64,000 nt of DNA from JAIXWP01 sp964428835 (GTDB lineage: Bacteria; Bacteroidota; Bacteroidia; Flavobacteriales_D; Sanyastnellaceae), in the NCBI GenBank assembly GCA_964428835.1, contig CAYRZQ010000015.1, forward strand, positions 1 through 64,000, read 5' to 3'. The position numbers and the translations under genes were made by a program. Every line of letters starts with the position of its first letter. Position 1 is the first letter of the stretch. The notes under the pieces were generated by a model that saw only the letters and a list, made by a program, of their open reading frames with translations, had not been told where the DNA came from and did not search any database. Positions 7,745 to 15,861 of this stretch are shown one piece after another.

Positions 7745-8245
7745 ATGAGCACCTTAGAGTTTAACCAAATGTTGACTAGCAACGCCAAGTATCTCAAAGG
7801 CTTTGCGTACAACTTTACGCGCAATGTGGAAGATGCTGAGGATTTACTTCAGGATACCATGCTCAAGGCACTACGCTATAAAGAGCATTTCCAAGAAGGC
7901 ACCAATTTCAAAGGTTGGTTGTTTACCATCATGCGCAATATCTTCATCAACAACTACAAGCGTAAGAAACTTCAAAATACCATCACTGACCAGACCACTA
8001 ACCAATTCTATTTGAATTATGGTAAAGTTTCAGAGGACTTGGTAAACATGCGCGCCAACGAAAAGGACATCAACAAAGCGATTTCTGGTTTGACTTATGA
8101 ATTCAGAACTCCTTTCCAAATGTTTATGGACGGATATCACTATGATGAAATTGCCAACGCGATGTCCATTCCAATGGGAACCGTGAAAAGCAGAATATTC
8201 CATGCACGCAAGCGCCTGATGGAAGATTTGAAAGATTTCAGATAA
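7745..8245 (+). CDS. ECF-type RNA polymerase sigma factor
   Basis: 166 residues. Region 2 is YNFTRNVEDAEDLLQDTMLKAL, split as NVEDAEDLLQDT (core-binding helix) and FKGWLFTIMRN (-10 recognition). Region 4 is a helix-turn-helix near the C-terminus (YDEIANAMSIPMGTVKSRI). No anti-sigma gene is adjacent. In many Flavobacteriia a sigma factor of this kind follows a CarH-like MerR gene and precedes crtI/crtB carotenoid genes. Here it ends one base from a convergent methyltransferase gene instead. Regulation by the upstream MerR protein is inferred from the dyads in its leader. Confidence 0.9.
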   Translation: MSTLEFNQMLTSNAKYLKGFAYNFTRNVEDAEDLLQDTMLKALRYKEHFQEGTNFKGWLFTIMRNIFINNYKRKKLQNTITDQTTNQFYLNYGKVSEDLVNMRANEKDINKAISGLTYEFRTPFQMFMDGYHYDEIANAMSIPMGTVKSRIFHARKRLMEDLKDFR

Positions 8246-8246
8246 A

Positions 8247-8981
8247 TTAAATAGCGCGAAGTTTTGCGAGGTAGTGAAAGTTCGCATCGCGTTGAATTAT
8301 TTCGCAATGCAGACCAGCTTTATCAGCAAGTTCTGCCAACAAAGCGGGATCGATGTACATCCATTTGAATGGATCTGCATCGATCCCTTTGTATTTCAGA
8401 TTGAAAGTTACCCTGCCGTAATAGTCTGTCTTTGAGTTGAAAGCTTCTTCAGCATTCATTGTATTGTATAGGATATCCGTAGAGTCGCCAATGATATAAC
8501 CTTTTGGAGCTAATAGGCGCTTGAGATGCTTCAAAAGTTTGAGCGTACCTTCCTCAGAACCCGCTAATCCCAGGCCATTCATTAATAGTAAAATCGTGTT
8601 ATACGGAATTCCTTTAAGCTCAAAAATATCCTGATTGAGTATTCTCTTCACCCCTCTCAATCTCATCACTTCGCACGCAAGGGCAGATTTTTCGAGTGCA
8701 GTGACATCTAATTTTCTTTTTTGTAAAATGAGAGAGTGACAGCCGGCAGCGGCGCCAACATCCAGAACACTTCCTCTTGCATATCGCAGCGCCAATCGCT
8801 CGTAGCCGCGCATATTTTGATATTGCCTAAAAAAAAGTGATGGAAACATGTCATCATCTTTCTTTCCGTTGATGAATACCTGAATCTTCTGATTTTTTCC
8901 AAAATGAAAATAGTCATGAATGGCCGCACCTAGGGGATCCTGGATAATCATCTCTTCACTTGCACTCGCGACCTGACTCAT
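8247..8981 (-). CDS. Class I SAM-dependent methyltransferase
   Basis: 244 residues. The SAM-binding glycine loop is VLDVGAAAGCHSLIL (motif I) and the acidic residue at the end of beta-2 is in VTALEKS. A post-motif II strand reads YNTILLLMNGLGLAG. The N-terminal ~65 residues may bind substrate. No substrate can be named. The ATG at 8981 is chosen over a GTG at 8987 because the putative minus-strand promoter box TAATTTTG (8994-8987) ends at that GTG. The gene is convergent with, and one base from, the sigma-factor gene. Confidence 0.82.
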   Translation of the reverse strand: MSQVASASEEMIIQDPLGAAIHDYFHFGKNQKIQVFINGKKDDDMFPSLFFRQYQNMRGYERLALRYARGSVLDVGAAAGCHSLILQKRKLDVTALEKSALACEVMRLRGVKRILNQDIFELKGIPYNTILLLMNGLGLAGSEEGTLKLLKHLKRLLAPKGYIIGDSTDILYNTMNAEEAFNSKTDYYGRVTFNLKYKGIDADPFKWMYIDPALLAELADKAGLHCEIIQRDANFHYLAKLRAI

Positions 8982-8986
8982 GTGCA

Positions 8987-8994
8987 CAAAATTA
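8987..8994 (-). promoter_or_regulatory. Putative -7 element (TAATTTTG) of the methyltransferase gene
   Basis: Minus-strand TAnnTTTG match ending 5 bases before the ATG at 8981, implying a leaderless or very short-leader transcript. Confidence 0.45.
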
Positions 8995-9036
8995 TCTCAA
9001 AAGAATTTAATATTCGTTATAAGCAACCTTTTTGAG

Positions 9037-9044
9037 TAAATTTG
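9037..9044 (+). promoter_or_regulatory. Putative -7 element (TAAATTTG) of the giant secreted-protein gene
   Basis: Exact TAnnTTTG match 30 bases before the ATG at 9075, in the divergent gap between this gene and the methyltransferase. Confidence 0.45.
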
Positions 9045-9074
9045 TTGTCTACCTTTCAATTAACTATATAACCG

Positions 9075-12000
9075 ATGCGCGCTTTATACAAATTGAGCTT
9101 CCTCCTCCTATTATTTCAAGGTGGCAAATTATATTCTCAGGCCACGATGGATTCCCTTTCAGTGCAGGAATACGTTCAAGACATTCTCTTAGGATCTGGT
9201 ATTCAAGCCACCAACATATCTTACAGTGGCTGTCTTCACCAAATCGGTTACCTTCAAAACGCAAATGAACTAGGCTACGGTTTAAATAGCGGACTCGTTC
9301 TTGGAACTGAGCACGTTTTCAACGTGCTTCCAGATGAGCAGCAGTTTATGGATACTTTTGAATGTCCCACATCTGGCGGCGACCCAGATTTGTTGACGAT
9401 TGCAGGTTCAGTACCACCGCTCATTGGCGAAGATTTCAATGTATCCAGCGTTAATGAGCAATCCATACTTGAATTTGATTTCACACCCACAGGTGATACG
9501 TTGCGTTTCAGATACATTTTTGCCAGCTCAGAGTATAATGCTTTCGAAAATTCAAACTTCAATGACGTCTTCGCATTCTTGCTAAGTGGCCCCGGTATTT
9601 CTGGTCCATACGCTGCTCCAGCGGGTTTTCCTGATGGTGCAATGAATATTGCAGTTGTTCCCAACTCTGATCCTGCTCTTCCGATTACTATATCCTCCGT
9701 AAATTTTGATTTTAACTCTGAGTTCTACGTTGACAATTCTGATGTAGAACCCTGGCAGCCTGATGGATTTACTGTTGTTCTGGAAGCTGTAGCTGAGGTT
9801 ATTTGCGGTGAAACTTATCACATAAAACTAGCCATCGCCGACGGAACCGATAGCCAACTGGGTAGCTGGGTAGTTTTAGAAGAAGGTTCTTTCTCTTCAA
9901 ATGCAGTGGTTGATGTAGATCTCAGTATTAACGTGGGTGGTCCAAACGCTGGAGTAGTATTTGAAGATTGCGGTGAAGCGCAAATTACCTTCACACGCGC
10001 TCCCGAGTCTCCACTCGACGTAGAAGATATGATCACCATTACATGGGGCGGTAGCGCCACAATGGGTGTTGATTATAATGAAATGCCAGACACAATCATC
10101 TTTGCTCCAGGTGTTCAAAGCGTAGTATATACAATCGACGCTGTAATGGACGGAACCATAGAGGGCGCTGAACTAGTGGAGCTTGACATTCTGAACCTCG
10201 GTGCATGCGGTGGATCTGGACTTGTTTCTAACTTCAGCTTTTTCATTGCCGATGAACCCGAACCTCTCGTAGTAGAAGGATGGAACCAAACAATTTGTAA
10301 TGGAATCACCCTCGAACTTGAGCCAATCATCACAGGCGGTTACGGAAACTTTGTATTTGACTGGAGCACCGGACAAAATACACCAACGATTGAAGTTACT
10401 CCAGGCTTCGACACATCCTACAATGTCGTGGTATCGGATACATGCGGTATGCCTCCGGCAGATGCCGACTTTATAATAACTGTGCTTCAACTCCCTCCGC
10501 TTGAAGTCGAGATCACTAACGGTGATGTAATGCTTGAATGTGGAGGAAATGTCGAATTCGTTGCAGCGACATCTGGTGGAGATTCTAACTACACTTATGA
10601 ATGGGAAAATGGAGAAGGAGACAACCTATGGGGCTTCGGAAATACTTTATTCTACAGCTCATGGAATGGATCCGGTACCGTAATCGTTACTGTGACCGAT
10701 GGGTGTAATTTTTCCGTCTCCGATTCGGTAAACGTCACCCTCAACGTTCCCCCTCTATCGGTTGACGTTCCGACGTCGCTGAGTATTCCTTGTAACACAA
10801 ACTTTGATGTAGTTGTTTCACCTGTCGGCGGCGAAGGACCATTCAATTACAGCTGGATACTCAATGGAAACTGGGATTGGAATTTCTTTGGTAACACCTA
10901 TACTTTAAATGCAAATGAACCAGGTGTTTTGGAAGTAAGCGTCGGTGATGCTTGCGGACAAAACGTAAGCGTAGAAATGCCCTTCACTATAACCAGTGCA
11001 CCCGTAACATTTGATGTTCCAAGTGAACTTACTGGAACATGCGCCACAATATTCCAAATTCAACCTACCAACATCGTGAGCTCTGGAACAGTTACTTATA
11101 GTTGGCAAGTGAATGGAGTACAAGTTTCTACTCAGCCTATATTCTCGGATAATTTCGATGAAAACTCTACCGTTCTTTTGATCCTTACAGACGCGTGCAG
11201 TCAAACAGGTCAGGGAACAACCGATATCATTCTAGAAAATCCTGCCATCAATTTAAGTCTTGGTCCAGATGTATTTGGATCTTGCCTTGATGAAACTCTA
11301 TTTAGTGCAACTATTTCGGGTGGTAGTGGTAGTTTTGAATATGCATGGGCTGTTGCTGATACATTATTTGGAACAACAGCTACCATCACCGTGCAGTCAT
11401 TCGAAACAATCCCCGTTTCGCTTACAGTGACGGATGCTTGCGGCACTCAGGCAACAGATCAACTGAATTATAATATCCCAAATATCCCAATCACTTTCAT
11501 TCAACATCCTGACACAGTTGTTTGCCCTGGTACCAACCTCAATTTATTTGCCATCGCTTCTGGTGGTGAAGGTGGATTTAGCTATGCATGGACAGGAAAC
11601 AGTGCAGATACTTCTCATGTGCGCTACAACAACGTATTCAATAGCATGCTCGCAACTATCACAGCAACAGATATCTGCGGTAAAGAAGAATCAACCACTA
11701 TAAATGTTACGGTTTCACCTGTTGAGGCCTCTTTCAATTCACAAGAAATAGATACAGATAGATATCTTTTCACGGATTTATCGACGACAGTGGAAGGAGT
11801 TATTTCTCAAGAATGGTTTGCAGATGGTGAGTTGGTTGGCGTTGGTAGTTCCATTGAGCACCAATTCGACGGACTTGGCGAAAGCTTGTTTACACTCAGA
11901 GCCACAAACGAAATTGGATGCTGGGACACCATTAGCAGAGTCATCTTCTCTTCACCTTTGATTTATGTTCCAAGTGCATTCACTCCAAACGGTGATGGAA

Positions 12001-12233
12001 TAAACGATGTATTCATTATTGAAGGAAATAGCGTGAGAGAATTTGAGTTTAGAGTATTTGACCGTTGGGGTAACGTGGTATTTGAATCTACAGAAATGGA
12101 AAATCCATGGCTCGGAGATTTCCAATCTGGTGACTATTACGTTTCTACCGGAATCTACAGCTATACTCTAAAAGTTATAGGATTTAGAAATGAAGTAATC
12201 GAACGTGTAGGCACAATACAAGTGGTGAGATAA
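9075..12233 (+). CDS. Large T9SS type B-sorted surface protein with choice-of-anchor L and PKD-like repeats
   Basis: 1052 residues. A signal peptide (~1-22, hydrophobic LSFLLLLF, cleavage after YSQ) is followed by a choice-of-anchor L domain (~30-270; SGCLHQIGYLQNA, YIFASSEYNAFEN, NDVFAFLLSGPG). Next is a Calx-beta-like stretch (~290-390; GVDYNEMPDTIIFAPG) and about seven Ig/PKD-like repeats to ~940, most ending in a D-[AGTI]-C-[GNS] motif. The C-terminus (~955-1052) is the gliding-motility-associated/CHU_C T9SS type B sorting domain: PSAFTPNGDGINDVF and FDRWGNVVFES. The protein is predicted to be exported through the T9SS and displayed on or released from the cell surface, with an adhesin-like role. 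A strong hairpin lies 21 bases after its stop. Confidence 0.9.
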   Translation: MRALYKLSFLLLLFQGGKLYSQATMDSLSVQEYVQDILLGSGIQATNISYSGCLHQIGYLQNANELGYGLNSGLVLGTEHVFNVLPDEQQFMDTFECPTSGGDPDLLTIAGSVPPLIGEDFNVSSVNEQSILEFDFTPTGDTLRFRYIFASSEYNAFENSNFNDVFAFLLSGPGISGPYAAPAGFPDGAMNIAVVPNSDPALPITISSVNFDFNSEFYVDNSDVEPWQPDGFTVVLEAVAEVICGETYHIKLAIADGTDSQLGSWVVLEEGSFSSNAVVDVDLSINVGGPNAGVVFEDCGEAQITFTRAPESPLDVEDMITITWGGSATMGVDYNEMPDTIIFAPGVQSVVYTIDAVMDGTIEGAELVELDILNLGACGGSGLVSNFSFFIADEPEPLVVEGWNQTICNGITLELEPIITGGYGNFVFDWSTGQNTPTIEVTPGFDTSYNVVVSDTCGMPPADADFIITVLQLPPLEVEITNGDVMLECGGNVEFVAATSGGDSNYTYEWENGEGDNLWGFGNTLFYSSWNGSGTVIVTVTDGCNFSVSDSVNVTLNVPPLSVDVPTSLSIPCNTNFDVVVSPVGGEGPFNYSWILNGNWDWNFFGNTYTLNANEPGVLEVSVGDACGQNVSVEMPFTITSAPVTFDVPSELTGTCATIFQIQPTNIVSSGTVTYSWQVNGVQVSTQPIFSDNFDENSTVLLILTDACSQTGQGTTDIILENPAINLSLGPDVFGSCLDETLFSATISGGSGSFEYAWAVADTLFGTTATITVQSFETIPVSLTVTDACGTQATDQLNYNIPNIPITFIQHPDTVVCPGTNLNLFAIASGGEGGFSYAWTGNSADTSHVRYNNVFNSMLATITATDICGKEESTTINVTVSPVEASFNSQEIDTDRYLFTDLSTTVEGVISQEWFADGELVGVGSSIEHQFDGLGESLFTLRATNEIGCWDTISRVIFSSPLIYVPSAFTPNGDGINDVFIIEGNSVREFEFRVFDRWGNVVFESTEMENPWLGDFQSGDYYVSTGIYSYTLKVIGFRNEVIERVGTIQVVR

Positions 12234-12254
12234 CAAATCCAAAATATTATATAT

Positions 12255-12298
12255 TGCGGCTGCCAAATATTCAAAATATGAGCAGCCGCATTTTTTTT
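12255..12298 (+). terminator. Terminator-like hairpin that encloses the next gene's start codon
   Basis: A perfect 9-bp GC-rich stem TGCGGCTGC (12255-12263) / GCAGCCGCA (12282-12290) with an 18-base loop is followed by eight T residues (12291-12298). It should terminate transcription of the 9075-12233 gene. The ATG of the CpcT/CpeT-like gene (12278) lies in the loop, and the T run encodes its Phe-Phe. Confidence 0.8.
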
Positions 12299-12964
12299 AT
12301 ACCCTTTCTATTCTCAGTTTTTTCGATTTCCCAAATCCATTTGGTTGATTTTAATACAACGGGAAATACCTCCAGTGAATCCGTTGCTTTCAATGACAGC
12401 ATAACGAATAACTTCGAGTACCTGAAAAAGTGTATGCAAGGCACATTCGATAGCGAACTGCAGAGCCAGCAAGATTCTGATTTCTTTCACATTAATTTAA
12501 GGATGACCCCTATTTGGGAAGAGTACACCAATGAAAAGCAATTCTTCTTATATGTAGAACAAGCAGTTGCGTCAAGCCTTGACAAGCCTTATAGACAGCG
12601 TATTTACAAAGTTGAGAAGCTTGACGAAAACAATTTCGTGAGCCATATATACACCATGAATAGCCCAGAGCGATTTATTGGTAAGGGTCAAAATGATGTT
12701 ATTTTTAAGGAAACCTCTCCTGATTCACTTCAGAGAAAGGATGGCTGTGAAGTGTATCTATCTTTTGACTCTGAAAAGAAGCATTTCAAGGGTTCTACAG
12801 GCAACAAAACCTGTCCGAGTGACCTGCGCGGAGCTAGTTACGCAAGCTCTATTGTCACCATCGAAGAAGGGCTCATGATCAGTTGGGATCAAGGCTTTGA
12901 TAAAGAAGGAAAACAAGTTTGGGGAGCTGTAAAGGGCGGCTATATTTTCCGAAAGAAAAACTAG
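12278..12964 (+). CDS. CpcT/CpeT-family (chromophore lyase-like) secreted protein
   Basis: 228 residues with an N-terminal hydrophobic signal (FFIPFLFSVFSIS). The body matches the phycobiliprotein lyase CpcT/CpeT pattern along its length: MQGTFDSELQSQQDSDFFHI, then MTPIWEE, FFLYVEQAVA, KPYRQRIYKV, DGCEVYLSF, LRGASYASS, ISWDQGFDKEGKQVWGA and GGYIF. In cyanobacteria such proteins attach bilins to phycobiliproteins. No phycobiliprotein genes are here, so a lipocalin-like binding role in the envelope is more likely (inference). The ATG at 12278 is preferred over a TTG at 12254. It lies inside a terminator-like hairpin, which suggests control of expression at this point. Confidence 0.8.
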   Translation: MSSRIFFIPFLFSVFSISQIHLVDFNTTGNTSSESVAFNDSITNNFEYLKKCMQGTFDSELQSQQDSDFFHINLRMTPIWEEYTNEKQFFLYVEQAVASSLDKPYRQRIYKVEKLDENNFVSHIYTMNSPERFIGKGQNDVIFKETSPDSLQRKDGCEVYLSFDSEKKHFKGSTGNKTCPSDLRGASYASSIVTIEEGLMISWDQGFDKEGKQVWGAVKGGYIFRKKN

Positions 12965-13497
12965 TCTTGTTCTGTTCGGGACTCCAAAGCCACAAGTAAG
13001 TCAGCGATAAGTCCTACTTTTTGATCTTCTTTATTGCTTGATATAAATGCCCTTGCAAGAGAAGACCCTTCCAAAAGCTCACTCTCAGGAATAGCATCAT
13101 CCATACTTTCTATAATGGTGAGGCACTCTATTGCTTCCTCAAAAGTGCCGTCAATCGCTAGCTCTACAATAAATGCCACATCAGATACCGGTTGTAAACC
13201 CGAACTCCAAATAAAGCTTAGCAACTCTCTTTTGCTCGCTGCATAAGCTGGATTCTTCAAGGCTTCAATAAAGATATCATCAACACCCGAAACCTTTAAC
13301 GACGCCAGCATTTCGCCTATTTCCGACTTAATAATAAGGTTTTTAGTGGTACAAAAAACTGCAATCAATGGCTCAACCAATTGACTACTCCCCTCCTCTT
13401 GGCAGCGGTGAATGGCTTTCATCACTGTTGTATCATCACCACTAAAGAGATCCTTCTTAATTTCTTCGGTTATCTTAGACTTCGTACTATTATTCAT
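12961..13497 (-). CDS. HEAT-repeat-like helical protein of unknown function
   Basis: 178 residues, all-helical in character, with HEAT-like periodicity: a VMKAIHRCQEEGSSQLVEPL unit, then IIKSEIGEMLASLK, DIFIEALKN and ASKRELLSFIW. There is no signal peptide and no membrane segment. It is acidic and probably a cytoplasmic scaffold or binding protein. Its stop codon overlaps the convergent CpcT/CpeT-like gene stop by 4 bases. A TATCTTTG box lies directly upstream. The family match is by pattern only. Confidence 0.7.
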   Translation of the reverse strand: MNNSTKSKITEEIKKDLFSGDDTTVMKAIHRCQEEGSSQLVEPLIAVFCTTKNLIIKSEIGEMLASLKVSGVDDIFIEALKNPAYAASKRELLSFIWSSGLQPVSDVAFIVELAIDGTFEEAIECLTIIESMDDAIPESELLEGSSLARAFISSNKEDQKVGLIADLLVALESRTEQD

Positions 13498-13501
13498 ATT
13501 G

Positions 13502-13509
13502 CAAAGATA
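13502..13509 (-). promoter_or_regulatory. Putative -7 element (TATCTTTG) of the HEAT-like gene
   Basis: Minus-strand TAnnTTTG match four bases before the ATG at 13497. A plus-strand box (13537-13544) lies 28 bases away for the divergent gene. Confidence 0.45.
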
Positions 13510-13536
13510 ATTATTCGGAGTGAGGCAACTTCGTTG

Positions 13537-13544
13537 TATTTTTG
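13537..13544 (+). promoter_or_regulatory. Putative -7 element (TATTTTTG) of the small secreted-protein gene
   Basis: TAnnTTTG match 32 bases before the ATG at 13577. Confidence 0.4.
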
Positions 13545-13576
13545 AATGTCATAACACCAAAGAAAACTTTTATAAA

Positions 13577-13927
13577 ATGAAAAGAATCCTTGCCATTATC
13601 GCTTTGTTCACCACTTTATCAGTTGGCGCACAAAATATCATTACCGCTGATAATATTACAGTGGAAATTAACAATCAGACTTCAAGAGAAGCTCTCATGG
13701 AGTTAAGAACCAATTTGGCTGCCCAAGGAATTAATTTTACCTACAACCCACAATTTGACAATACGCGTAAGCTTGTAGCTATATCTTATAAAATTGCTAC
13801 TACTACTGGTACTGTCATCGGCGAAGCTCAAAAAGTAAACCTCGCATCACCTGAAGCGAAGTCAAAGTTCATTCTAACAAAACAAAACGGAGCTTTTACG
13901 GCAACTTGCATCAACAACTGTAATTAA
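13577..13927 (+). CDS. Small secreted protein of unknown function
   Basis: 116 residues with a clear signal peptide (KRILAIIALFTTLSVGAQ). The mature part starts with TADNITVEINNQTSREALMELRTNLAAQ in pattern. This is an alpha/beta unit seen in Bacteroidota secreted proteins and in the periplasmic parts of BlaR1/M56-type proteins, where it looks like a small protein-binding domain. It ends with a Cys-containing CINNCN. The ATG at 13577 gives the signal peptide at the N-terminus. The stop overlaps the convergent GSCFA gene by 4 bases, and a terminator lies inside that gene's 3' end. Function unknown. Confidence 0.75.
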   Translation: MKRILAIIALFTTLSVGAQNIITADNITVEINNQTSREALMELRTNLAAQGINFTYNPQFDNTRKLVAISYKIATTTGTVIGEAQKVNLASPEAKSKFILTKQNGAFTATCINNCN

Positions 13928-14865
13928 GATTTATAAATATTTTCCAGAAGGAGCCGAATCTGTAATTCAGATTCGGCTTTTCTTTTTTCCTCCGAATCTT
14001 TATCTTCACTCACCGATCGGTGTTCTTTCCTAAGAATGTGCGGTAAAATTATTTCGCAAGCTTCTCTCGCTTTGGGCGATAGTATATACTGCTCAAATTG
14101 ATTCGCGATGTATTTAATTGCTGTTTGGTTTGGGTGAATCATATCTTCTTCATAGAAACGATAATCTCGAAGATCATCCATCACCAGCTCATAGGCTGGG
14201 AAATACCTTACAAATGAAAATTCATTTTCCATCTGCTCACAGAGCAAAAGCAATCGAGATTTAGAGCGTTGATTCTCTATGAAACCTTCACGCAAATGTC
14301 TAACAGGACTAACCGTTAAAATTACTTCAAGGTTTGGGTATCTATCACTCATTGCTGTCAAGGTCTTTTGAGCAGCAATCAAGAGCTCATTCATTTCGGA
14401 AAGCGATCGCTCAAAGTCCTGTTGCGGAAGCCGATGACAATTGGCTACAACTTCGTTGCTCAACTTACTTTTATAACCCATCGCCGTTCCAAAGGTGAGC
14501 ACAACGACTTTCGCTGAATTCAAAAAATCTTTACAACCGTCCAGGTCACATTGAATTCTATTTAATAGCCTTTGCTCATTAGTATCCGAATATGAACCAT
14601 GATGCGACAAAGAAACCCATCCATGCGCCGCGTCTGTCAAATCACTCTTATCAAATTGCTTCGCTTGTATCAATTGATCCAATGCCCTGAAAATGGCCAT
14701 TGGATGAAAAAGAATTCCGTGTGCTCCATTACTGACTTGGAAATGAAATCTACTTAGATGGCGGCTGATGTTCTCACTGAAACAAGAACCAATGAACATC
14801 GTGCTATGTGAATGATCTAAGTTCAAACCTGACTTAGTCATGTTGAGCTCTGTACGAAATTTCAT
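13924..14865 (-). CDS. GSCFA-domain protein (SGNH-hydrolase-like)
   Basis: 313 residues. The family-naming motif FIGSCFSENI is near residue 24, with the Ser/Cys region that corresponds to block I of SGNH hydrolases. VVLTFGTAMGYKS resembles a later block, and EDMIHPNQTAIKYI carries the Asp-x2-His catalytic-type pair near residue 240. The family is common in Bacteroidota and of unproven function, probably an esterase or acyl hydrolase. It is the third gene of a dapD - GT9 - GSCFA operon, and its start overlaps the GT9 stop (ATGA). Confidence 0.85.
   Translation of the reverse strand: MKFRTELNMTKSGLNLDHSHSTMFIGSCFSENISRHLSRFHFQVSNGAHGILFHPMAIFRALDQLIQAKQFDKSDLTDAAHGWVSLSHHGSYSDTNEQRLLNRIQCDLDGCKDFLNSAKVVVLTFGTAMGYKSKLSNEVVANCHRLPQQDFERSLSEMNELLIAAQKTLTAMSDRYPNLEVILTVSPVRHLREGFIENQRSKSRLLLLCEQMENEFSFVRYFPAYELVMDDLRDYRFYEEDMIHPNQTAIKYIANQFEQYILSPKAREACEIILPHILRKEHRSVSEDKDSEEKRKAESELQIRLLLENIYKS
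13952..13984 (+). terminator. Rho-independent terminator lying inside the convergent GSCFA coding region
   Basis: An 11-bp perfect stem AGCCGAATCTG / CAGATTCGGCT with a 5-base loop is followed by TTTTCTTTTTT. It is 25 bases after the stop of the small secreted protein gene. On the other strand the same bases code for the C-terminus of the GSCFA protein and are not followed by a T run. Confidence 0.85.
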
Positions 14866-15857
14866 GAGATAGAATTTAGCAAACCTTCAACTTCAATAGA
14901 ATGACCGCATTTGTAGTGCCCTTCTGGACATCTTTTCTTTCCATGAAGTCCGCAAGGTCTGCATGACAGGCTCAATGATGTCTCGATAGTTTTTGAATCT
15001 TGAGAAAGAGGACCAAATCCAAAAGAAGGAATAGTACTACAAAAAACTGCAGTAACAGGAGCGTTCATAGCAGAACACAAGTGAAGCGGCCCGCTATCAT
15101 TCACAAAATTTCTTTTAGCCTTACTCATCAGCGCAGCGCTCTGAAGCAAAGAAAGCTGCCCTGCGAGAACTTCGATGTTTTCATTGGAGCACATTTCTTT
15201 CAACTCACTACACAATTGTCGATCGCCAGGACCGCCCAAAAGATAAACCCTCACCCCCTTGAGCTCATCCAACATCTTTCTCCAAACCTCAAGTGGTGTT
15301 TTTTTCGTTTCCCACACCGAAGCTGGGCTTATTGTAATAAACGAATCGACTACAAATTGTGCTACCGAATCGAAATCTTTTTGCGAAGGATACAGCTTCG
15401 GACTTAGCATCGGAATATCCTGCCACAACTTCACCACTTGGTGATTGCGCTCAGTCTCGTGCAGAAATTGATTTCTATCTTTCGAAAGCTCGTGTTCGGC
15501 GCAATGATTGAAAAAAAACGAGAGTGGATTCTTTTTAAATCCCACCTTCAAGTCCGCGCCGGAAAATGCTGTCAAGATTCCCGAAGATGCAAAACGTTGC
15601 AGATTCAAGACAGCGTTGTAATCTTCGGAGCGAATCCTTTTAAGCAAACGAAACAAAGACTTGTATTTCCCTTCTTTTTTATCCCAAACTAAAAGTGTAT
15701 GAATAAATGGATGCTCCACAAACAATGACTCATTGCCTTTTCTTACCAAAAAATCAATACGATCATTCGGAAAAGCACTATGAATAGACTCAAGAGCGGC
15801 TGTTGCAAGTATCGCATCGCCGATGAACGCTGTTTGTATGACAAGAATTTTTCTCAT
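14862..15857 (-). CDS. Family 9 glycosyltransferase (ADP-heptose:LPS heptosyltransferase-like)
   Basis: 331 residues. The N-terminus ILVIQTAFIGDAILATAALE is the GT9 signature (the acidic residue after Gly acts in acceptor binding). A C-terminal nucleotide-sugar loop reads NDSGPLHLCSAM followed by APVTAVFCST. Six Cys near the C-terminus (CRPCGLHGKKRC and CGHS) look like a structural or metal cluster, often seen in Bacteroidota GT9 enzymes. Its likely role is transfer of a heptose-type sugar to the LPS core on the cytoplasmic side of the inner membrane. It lies 4 bases after dapD. Confidence 0.85.
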   Translation of the reverse strand: MRKILVIQTAFIGDAILATAALESIHSAFPNDRIDFLVRKGNESLFVEHPFIHTLLVWDKKEGKYKSLFRLLKRIRSEDYNAVLNLQRFASSGILTAFSGADLKVGFKKNPLSFFFNHCAEHELSKDRNQFLHETERNHQVVKLWQDIPMLSPKLYPSQKDFDSVAQFVVDSFITISPASVWETKKTPLEVWRKMLDELKGVRVYLLGGPGDRQLCSELKEMCSNENIEVLAGQLSLLQSAALMSKAKRNFVNDSGPLHLCSAMNAPVTAVFCSTIPSFGFGPLSQDSKTIETSLSLSCRPCGLHGKKRCPEGHYKCGHSIEVEGLLNSIS

Positions 15858-15861
15858 TAAT

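Noticed and set aside
9275..10490. Series of minus-strand frames under the giant secreted-protein gene
   Set aside because: Shadow frames of a repetitive beta-rich coding sequence; no motifs.
12254..12277. TTG-initiated extension of the CpcT/CpeT-like gene
   Set aside because: It lies in the stem of the hairpin and adds hydrophilic residues before the signal peptide. The ATG at 12278 fits better.
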